This document shows positions 30,251-34,378 of a stretch of DNA of 34,378 nt, one piece after another; within the stretch, counting starts at the first letter, position 1; the number at the start of each line of letters is the position of its first letter. The stretch is taken from positions 1 through 34,378 of the forward strand of contig DASUMP010000193.1 in the NCBI GenBank assembly GCA_036277635.1, written 5' to 3'. Made by a program: the position numbers and the translations under genes. This DNA comes from DASUMP01 sp036277635. GTDB taxonomy: Bacteria > Actinomycetota > Acidimicrobiia > IMCC26256 > PALSA-610. The notes under the pieces were generated by a model. It searched no databases. It was given only the letters and a program-made list of their open reading frames with translations, and was not told the DNA's origin.

Positions 30251-30253
30251 CAT
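30248..30253 (+). promoter_or_regulatory. Possible -10 box overlapping a stop codon
   Basis: TAGCAT includes the TAG stop of the DUF885 gene and is followed by 8 bases and GTG 30262. This is the same arrangement as at 7161. The motif is short and the call is weak. Confidence 0.3.
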
Positions 30254-30261
30254 CCCGCCCC

Positions 30262-31080
30262 GTGACCGCACCGACCGATCCCGGCCCGCCGCTCGCAGGC
30301 TTCACCCCGACGCAGTTCACCCACGACGGCACGACGCGCACCGTGTACCGCGGCGGCGTCGGGCCCGGCGTCGTGGTGATCCACGAGGTCCCCGGCGTCA
30401 CCCCCAACGTCGCCGCGTTCGGACGCCGGGTGGTCGACGCCGGGTTCACAGTCGCGATGCCGTCGTTGTTCGGCGAGCCCGGACGCGCACCGAGTGCGGG
30501 CTACCTCGCGCGCTCGCTCGTCGGCGGGTGCGTGGCGCGCGAGTTCACCACCTGGGCCACCCGCACCACCTCCCCCGTGATCGAGTGGCTGCGCGCGCTC
30601 GCCCGCGACCTGCACGCGAGCGCGGGCGGTCCCGGCGTCGGCGCGGTCGGCATGTGCTTCACCGGGGGCTTCGCCCTCGCGATGGCCGTCGACGACACGC
30701 TGCTCGCCCCCGTGCTCAGCCAACCCTCGATGCCGCTCCCCGTCGGCACCGAGCGCAAGCGCGACCTCCAGCTCTCCGACGCCGACCTCGCGCGCGTGCA
30801 GGCACGCGCCACGAACGACGGCCTATGCGTCCTCGGGCTGCGCTTCACGCGCGACCCCGCCGTGCCGCCGGAGCGCTTCGCGCACCTGCGCGAGGCGCTC
30901 GGCGACCAGTTCCTCGCCGTCGAGATCGACTCGTCGCCCGGCAACCCCCACGGGATCCCCCGCAGCGCGCACTCCGTGCTCACCGAGCACCTCGTCGACG
31001 AACCCGGCCACCCCACCCACGACGCCCTCGAGCGCGTGCTCGGGTTCTTCGCCGAGCGCCTGCTGCCCGCGCCGAGCTGA
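30262..31080 (+). CDS. Dienelactone hydrolase-family protein
   Basis: A 272-residue alpha/beta-hydrolase. It shows G-V-V-V-I-H-E-V-P-G-V-T-P-N (the Glu of the dienelactone hydrolase relay), V-G-M-C-F-T-G-G-F-A with the Cys nucleophile, G-L-R-F-T-R-D near the acid, and N-P-H-G-I-P (His region replacing the usual A-x-H-x-F). These features match the dienelactone hydrolase family, which opens lactones in chloro- and methyl-aromatic breakdown or hydrolyses other esters. There is no signal peptide. The GTG lies 11 bases after the DUF885 stop. A 6-bp hairpin with a TTCG loop follows the stop. Confidence 0.88.
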   Translation: MTAPTDPGPPLAGFTPTQFTHDGTTRTVYRGGVGPGVVVIHEVPGVTPNVAAFGRRVVDAGFTVAMPSLFGEPGRAPSAGYLARSLVGGCVAREFTTWATRTTSPVIEWLRALARDLHASAGGPGVGAVGMCFTGGFALAMAVDDTLLAPVLSQPSMPLPVGTERKRDLQLSDADLARVQARATNDGLCVLGLRFTRDPAVPPERFAHLREALGDQFLAVEIDSSPGNPHGIPRSAHSVLTEHLVDEPGHPTHDALERVLGFFAERLLPAPS

Positions 31081-31086
31081 GCGGTT

Positions 31087-31102
31087 CGGGACTTCGGTCC
31101 CG
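31087..31102 (+). terminator. Small TTCG-loop hairpin after the dienelactone hydrolase gene
   Basis: CGGGAC-TTCG-GTCCCG is a 6-bp stem with a very stable UUCG tetraloop, starting 6 bases after the stop. It has no T-tract. The remaining gap to 31237 holds no clear promoter boxes, only the GAGGAGG ribosome site at 31226-31232. Confidence 0.5.
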
Positions 31103-31237
31103 GCGACGGGACCCCTCCGACCCGTTCGGCAGCCGCCGCTCCCGTGGTCTGCTGCTCCGGCGGCGGAATCCGCGCGCGAGCGCCCGCCGTGCCCGATCAT
31201 CGGGACGATTCGATCCGACTGGCACGAGGAGGAACCG

Positions 31238-32632
31238 GTGGGCCTGTTCAACCGCACCGACACGCCGGCGTTCGGTGCTGCGGCGGCGTCGTTCTCGCTG
31301 CTCGCGATGGTGCTCTCGTTCGGAGCGCTCGTCGCGGTAGCGCAGGAGGACGACGGCGGCGGCGTGATCGCCGGTGGCACCCAGGTCGCGCTCACCGAGT
31401 TCGCGATCACACCCGAGATGATCAACGTCGCCGAAGGCGGGTCGCTGACGGTCACGAACAACGGCACCGCCGCGCACAACCTCGTGGTCGAGGGTCACGA
31501 GGACGCGGTCGGCACCCCCGACCTCAACGCCGGGGAGGCCGCGTCACTCGGTGTCGGCGACCTCGAGGCGGGCTCCTACACCGTGTACTGCGCGATCTCC
31601 GGACACCGCGACGCGGGCATGGAAGGGACGCTCCACGTGGGTGGCGGCGGAGGCGGCGAGGTCGCGCAGGAGACGGGTTCGGCGGGCGCGACCGCCGAAG
31701 AGCTCCTCGCGTCGAACGCCGACGACGACGCGCTCATGCTCGAGCCGGTCGCGAAGTTCCTCGAGAACTTCGGCGAGGTGGGGGCGGAGACCGGCCCGCC
31801 GATCCTCGATCCCGACTCGATCGAGCCCGACGGCACGAAGGTGTACACGCTGACCGCGGCCGAGACCGACTGGGAGGTCGAGCCGGGCAAGACCGTGAAG
31901 GCGTGGGCGTACAACGGCATGGTGCCGGGACCGACGATGCAGCTCGAGGTCGGCGACAAGGTGCGCGTGAACTTCGTGAACGAGCTGCCGCAGTCGTCGG
32001 CCATCCACTGGCACGGGATCGAGACCCCGATCGGCGCCGACGGCGTGCCGCTCGTGACGCAGGATCCGGTGCTGCCGGGCGAGACCTACGTGTACGAGTT
32101 CACCGTGCGCAACCCGCAGGTCGCGATGTACCACTCGCACCACCACGCGGAGCACCAGGTCCCCGACGGGTTGTTCGGGCCGCTGCTCGTCGGCGACGTC
32201 GCGCTGCCGGCCGACGTCGGTCCGGTGACCCAGGAGATCCCGATGGTGTTGAACGACGCCGGCGTCATCGGTCTGTCGCTCAACGGCAAGTCGTTCCCGA
32301 TCACCAAGCCGATCGTGGCGAAGGTCGGCGAGAGCGTGCTGATCCACTATTACAACGAGGGACTGTCGATCCACCCGATGCACCTGCACGGCGTGCCGCA
32401 GCTGGTGGTGGCCAAGGACGGGTTCCCGTTGCCCCAGCCGTACTTCGCCGACACGGTGAACGTCGCGCCCGGCGAGCGCTACAGCGTGCTCGTCCGCCCG
32501 ACCGAGGAGCACGCGCCGCCCGTCGACTCGGAGTCGCCCGCGTACTGGGCGTTCCACTGCCACATCCTGACGCACGCCGAGCGTCACGACGGGATGTTCG
32601 GGATGGTGACGGTGTTCGCGGTCGTGCGGTAG
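31238..32632 (+). CDS. Multicopper oxidase with N-terminal cupredoxin domain
   Basis: A 464-residue exported copper protein. Residues ~10-36 are a hydrophobic signal or anchor ending V-A-V-A-Q. Residues ~45-135 form a plastocyanin-like domain with type 1 ligands: A-A-H-N-L-V-V and Y-C-A-I-S-G-H-R-D-A-G-M. A Gly/Ala/Glu-rich linker follows, then two multicopper-oxidase domains: H-W-H-G (257-260), Y-H-S-H-H-H, H-P-M-H-L-H-G and F-H-C-H-I-L-T-H-A-E-R-H-D-G-M, which supply the trinuclear and second type 1 sites. GAGGAGG is 5 bases before the GTG start. The extra cupredoxin may pass electrons to the oxidase core. Possible roles are copper or metal oxidation, or small-laccase- or nitrite-reductase-like chemistry; sequence does not decide. 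Confidence 0.9.
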   Translation: MGLFNRTDTPAFGAAAASFSLLAMVLSFGALVAVAQEDDGGGVIAGGTQVALTEFAITPEMINVAEGGSLTVTNNGTAAHNLVVEGHEDAVGTPDLNAGEAASLGVGDLEAGSYTVYCAISGHRDAGMEGTLHVGGGGGGEVAQETGSAGATAEELLASNADDDALMLEPVAKFLENFGEVGAETGPPILDPDSIEPDGTKVYTLTAAETDWEVEPGKTVKAWAYNGMVPGPTMQLEVGDKVRVNFVNELPQSSAIHWHGIETPIGADGVPLVTQDPVLPGETYVYEFTVRNPQVAMYHSHHHAEHQVPDGLFGPLLVGDVALPADVGPVTQEIPMVLNDAGVIGLSLNGKSFPITKPIVAKVGESVLIHYYNEGLSIHPMHLHGVPQLVVAKDGFPLPQPYFADTVNVAPGERYSVLVRPTEEHAPPVDSESPAYWAFHCHILTHAERHDGMFGMVTVFAVVR

Positions 32633-32650
32633 CCGCACCACGACCACCGT

Positions 32651-32693
32651 GACGCGATCGGGCCCCGGCACGCGCCGGGGCCCGATCTGCGTC
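32651..32693. terminator. Strong bidirectional hairpin between multicopper oxidase and carD
   Basis: A 14-bp perfect stem (32656-32669 with 32674-32687) closes the loop ACGC. After a single bulged T (32688) it is extended by 5 more pairs (32651-32655 with 32689-32693). It lies between two convergent genes and could end transcription from both sides. No T-tract. Confidence 0.8.
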
Positions 32694-32710
32694 GTTGGGT
32701 GGAGCGGCGC

Positions 32711-33190
32711 TCAGACGAGCTGCGCCTGCAGTCGCTCGAGCGCTTCGTCTTCGCTGACGTCGAGCGCGAAGCTCAGCTCGGACACGAGCACGCTGCGCGC
32801 CTTCACCAGCATCGCCTTCTCGCCGGCCGACAGGCCCTTGCTCGTCTCGCGCAGTGCGAGGTTCCGCACGACCTCGGCCACTTGGTACACGTCGCCCGAC
32901 TTGAGCTTCTCCTGGTGGTTCTTGAACCGCCGGCTCCAGTTGGTGGGCTCGCGCACGTCCTTCTTCGAGAGGAGCTGGAAGAGGTCGTCGACGTCTTCGG
33001 CGGAGATCGGGGGGCGCATGCCCACCTCGTCGGCCTTGTCGCTCGGCACCGAGAGCATCAGCTCGCCGTGCGCCATCCGCAGCACGAGGTACTCCTTCTT
33101 CTCTCCGAGGACCTCGCGCATCTCCTTCTTCTCGATGATCGCCGCGCCGTGATGCGGGTAGACGACGCGGTCACCGACCTTGAACGACAT
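32711..33190 (-). CDS. carD: CarD-family RNA polymerase-binding transcriptional regulator
   Basis: A 159-residue protein. The N-terminal Tudor-like RNA polymerase-interaction domain reads F-K-V-G-D-R-V-V-Y-P-H-H-G-A-A-I-I-E and E-Y-L-V-L-R-M; the C-terminal helical DNA-binding domain contains V-R-E-P-T-N-W-S-R-R-F-K-N-H, S-G-D-V-Y-Q-V-A-E-V-V-R-N-L and L-S-A-G-E-K-A-M-L-V-K-A-R. This matches actinobacterial CarD, which stabilises the RNA polymerase open complex at rRNA and other promoters. GGGAG precedes ATG 33190, and a TAGAAT -10 box lies 38 bases upstream of it. Length is normal. Confidence 0.95.
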   Translation of the reverse strand: MSFKVGDRVVYPHHGAAIIEKKEMREVLGEKKEYLVLRMAHGELMLSVPSDKADEVGMRPPISAEDVDDLFQLLSKKDVREPTNWSRRFKNHQEKLKSGDVYQVAEVVRNLALRETSKGLSAGEKAMLVKARSVLVSELSFALDVSEDEALERLQAQLV

Positions 33191-33228
33191 GGTGCTCCCG
33201 AAGACGTGCAGACGAAGCGGAAGCGACG

Positions 33229-33234
33229 ATTCTA
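33229..33234 (-). promoter_or_regulatory. -10 box for carD
   Basis: Minus-strand TAGAAT, a near-consensus -10 box, 38 bases upstream of ATG 33190 in the 54-base gap after the NTF2-like gene. The -35 region is not clear. Confidence 0.55.
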
Positions 33235-33244
33235 CCAGAGCGGT

Positions 33245-33697
33245 TCACCCGTCCTGACCTGCGGCGACGCGCTTCCGTGCGTCGACGTACGCGCTGATCA
33301 TCGTGGCGAAGTGGGCCGGGTTGTACACGTCTTCCTCGTACGACCACTGACCGTTGCCCGCGTACTTGAGCAGCGTGAAGTTGTACGCCTCGTGCACCGA
33401 TCCGTCGCCGGGGTCCTGCATCCGGTTCCAGATCTTCGCGACGATCCAGCCGCGCTCGTCGTCGACGATGTGCCACTCCACCGGGAACTCGGGCATCTCG
33501 CTGCCGGGCCACGTCGACATCGTCTCGACGATCCACGCGCGGATCGCTTCGCGACCCTCGAACGTGCCGTAGTGGTGCTCGACGTAGACCGCGTCGTCGG
33601 TGAACTGGTCGGCCCACGCGCTCCAGTCGCCCGCAGCGCCGCGAGCCTGGTACTCCACGAACTCGCGCTCGAGCTCGTCACGCGACCATTCGCCCAT
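33245..33697 (-). CDS. SnoaL/NTF2-like protein
   Basis: A 150-residue single-domain protein with the cone-like NTF2 fold pattern: L-E-R-E-F-V-E-Y-Q-A-R-G-A-A-G-D-W-S-A-W-A-D-Q-F-T-D-D-A-V-Y-V-E-H-H-Y-G, then F-E-G-R-E-A-I-R-A-W-I, F-P-V-E-W-H-I-V-D-D-E-R-G and F-T-L-L-K-Y-A-G-N-G-Q-W-S-Y-E-E-D-V-Y-N-P. Members include small isomerases, cyclases and hydrolases; the function here is unknown. AGGAGGGG precedes ATG 33697. It lies 9 bases after the amine oxidase stop on the same strand, so the two are likely co-transcribed. Confidence 0.88.
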   Translation of the reverse strand: MGEWSRDELEREFVEYQARGAAGDWSAWADQFTDDAVYVEHHYGTFEGREAIRAWIVETMSTWPGSEMPEFPVEWHIVDDERGWIVAKIWNRMQDPGDGSVHEAYNFTLLKYAGNGQWSYEEDVYNPAHFATMISAYVDARKRVAAGQDG

Positions 33698-33706
33698 CGA
33701 CCCCTC

Positions 33707-34378
33707 CTAGGTGTGGCAGTGCGACGGCGACGGCGGGAGGTCGAGCGCGGGGTTGCGCGCGAAGAAGCCGACCGGCGCCATGAGGAAGCCCGTGTACTCC
33801 ACCGGCATGACCGGCCAGTCCTCGGGCCGGACGAAGTGCGTCACGCCGAACGTGTACCAGACGACCACGTCGGTCGCGACGACCGACCGGTCGGCGGCGG
33901 TCCAGCGGGGCAGACCGTCGCCGCCTTCGTGTTGGTTCGGGTACTTCCCCGCGGCGCGCCGCTCGTCGTCGCGGTACGGCGTGACCCAGAGGTTGTGCCG
34001 TGCGAACCCGGCGCGGCGTGCCACGCTCGACTCGGGGTGCGCCAGCATCGTGGGCGTGCTCATCGTCGGCACGAGCTTGTAGCCGACGGGGTTGCCCAAC
34101 GCGTTGCGCACGTCGGGGTTGACGACCCGCCAGGTGCGCGACGTTGCCGAATTCGTGTCGCGGCGGGCGGTCAGCTCGCTCGTGAGCAACGTCGACTTCT
34201 GGCGGAACGCGTTCTTCCACGGGTTGTCGGGTCCCGGCGGCACCGGCTCGGCCTCGACCTCGTAGACCGAGTTGACCGTCCCGTCGAGGTCGAAGTCGAG
34301 ACGCGCGGAGAACAGGTGCTGATGGTGCGCGCCTGCGACGCCCGGCGCGACGACGTTCGCGAACTCCGGTTGCGTGCC
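33707..34378 (-). CDS. Copper amine oxidase, C-terminal part (5' end outside window)
   Basis: The frame is open to the right edge, so the N-terminal portion, including the topaquinone Tyr, is missing. About 223 residues are visible. Near the edge A-G-A-H-H-Q-H-L-F-S-A-R-L-D-F-D-L-D-G carries the H-x-H copper pair. Further on, V-V-W-Y-T-F-G-V-T-H-F-V-R-P-E-D-W-P-V-M-P-V supplies the third copper His, and the end has G-F-F-A-R-N-P-A-L-D-L-P-P-S, the normal C-terminus of primary-amine/tyramine oxidases. The enzyme deaminates primary amines oxidatively to aldehyde, ammonia and H2O2. It is followed 9 bases later by the NTF2-like gene. Confidence 0.93.
   Translation of the reverse strand, partial: GTQPEFANVVAPGVAGAHHQHLFSARLDFDLDGTVNSVYEVEAEPVPPGPDNPWKNAFRQKSTLLTSELTARRDTNSATSRTWRVVNPDVRNALGNPVGYKLVPTMSTPTMLAHPESSVARRAGFARHNLWVTPYRDDERRAAGKYPNQHEGGDGLPRWTAADRSVVATDVVVWYTFGVTHFVRPEDWPVMPVEYTGFLMAPVGFFARNPALDLPPSPSHCHT

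Noticed and set aside
1..34378. tRNA or rRNA genes, CRISPR arrays, insertion sequences, prophage genes or an origin of replication
   Set aside because: I found no repeat-spacer pattern, transposase or integrase motif, tRNA T-arm context or DnaA-box cluster.

Overview
The window is very GC-rich DNA with many GTG starts, tightly packed genes and frequent 4-nt (GTGA/ATGA) overlaps. Together with a CarD-type RNA polymerase regulator, a bacterial wax-ester/diacylglycerol acyltransferase, an EttA-like ABC-F factor, an Mca/MshB-like LmbE deacetylase and abundant acyl-CoA and short-chain dehydrogenases, this suggests a high-GC actinomycete-type bacterium, possibly of the Acidimicrobiia. That assignment is inference; the window has no rRNA gene. 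I see no tRNA, CRISPR array, prophage or insertion sequence, and no gene-free stretch longer than about 185 bases.

Layout. (1) 1-1937: small subunit (partial) and FAD/Cys-rich large subunit of a gluconate-dehydrogenase-type GMC oxidoreductase. (2) 1931-5647, minus strand: a small unknown protein, acyl-CoA synthetase, acyl-CoA dehydrogenase and a VOC protein. (3) 5763-8442, plus: zinc-ribbon RDD membrane protein, DUF6282 hydrolase, a two-repeat alpha/beta-barrel-like protein and a nitroreductase. (4) 8453-11023, minus: an overlapping three-gene operon of a UGSC-family selenoprotein (in-frame TGA read as selenocysteine), a conserved Cys-rich partner protein and a D-2-hydroxyacid dehydrogenase. 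(5) 11089-12235: a hemerythrin-like protein and a small membrane protein, divergent, both apparently behind stress-sigma-type promoters. (6) 12299-13162: SMP-30-type lactonase. (7) 13137-20738: TIM-barrel protein, SDR and MaoC hydratase (minus), a divergent TetR regulator (plus), and a full Liv-type ABC importer with a fused LivH-LivM permease (minus). (8) 20885-28487: LmbE deacetylase, lipoprotein esterase, WS/DGAT, membrane-anchored esterase, secretory-lipase-type lipoprotein and EttA. (9) 28568-32632: DUF885 peptidase, dienelactone hydrolase and a cupredoxin-multicopper oxidase fusion. (10) 32711-34378, minus: CarD, an NTF2-like protein and the C-terminal part of a copper amine oxidase.

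How the parts fit. A palindrome of the form CCTGACACCGGTGTCAGG occurs three times, each time at a promoter: between the tetR and maoC genes (perfect), over the start of the acyl-CoA synthetase, and in front of the ABC importer's binding-protein gene. This makes one local regulon likely: import of a carboxylic substrate, CoA activation, dehydrogenation, hydration and oxidation, all under the TetR protein encoded beside the perfect site. The most distinctive single item is the selenoprotein operon. Its first gene looks broken by a TGA at codon 98, but the codon lies in an Asn-Sec-Gly-Ser-Cys motif, the frame continues for 82 more conserved-looking residues, and a small hairpin sits where a bacterial SECIS should be. 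No selenocysteine machinery is visible in this window, so that part must be checked elsewhere in the genome.
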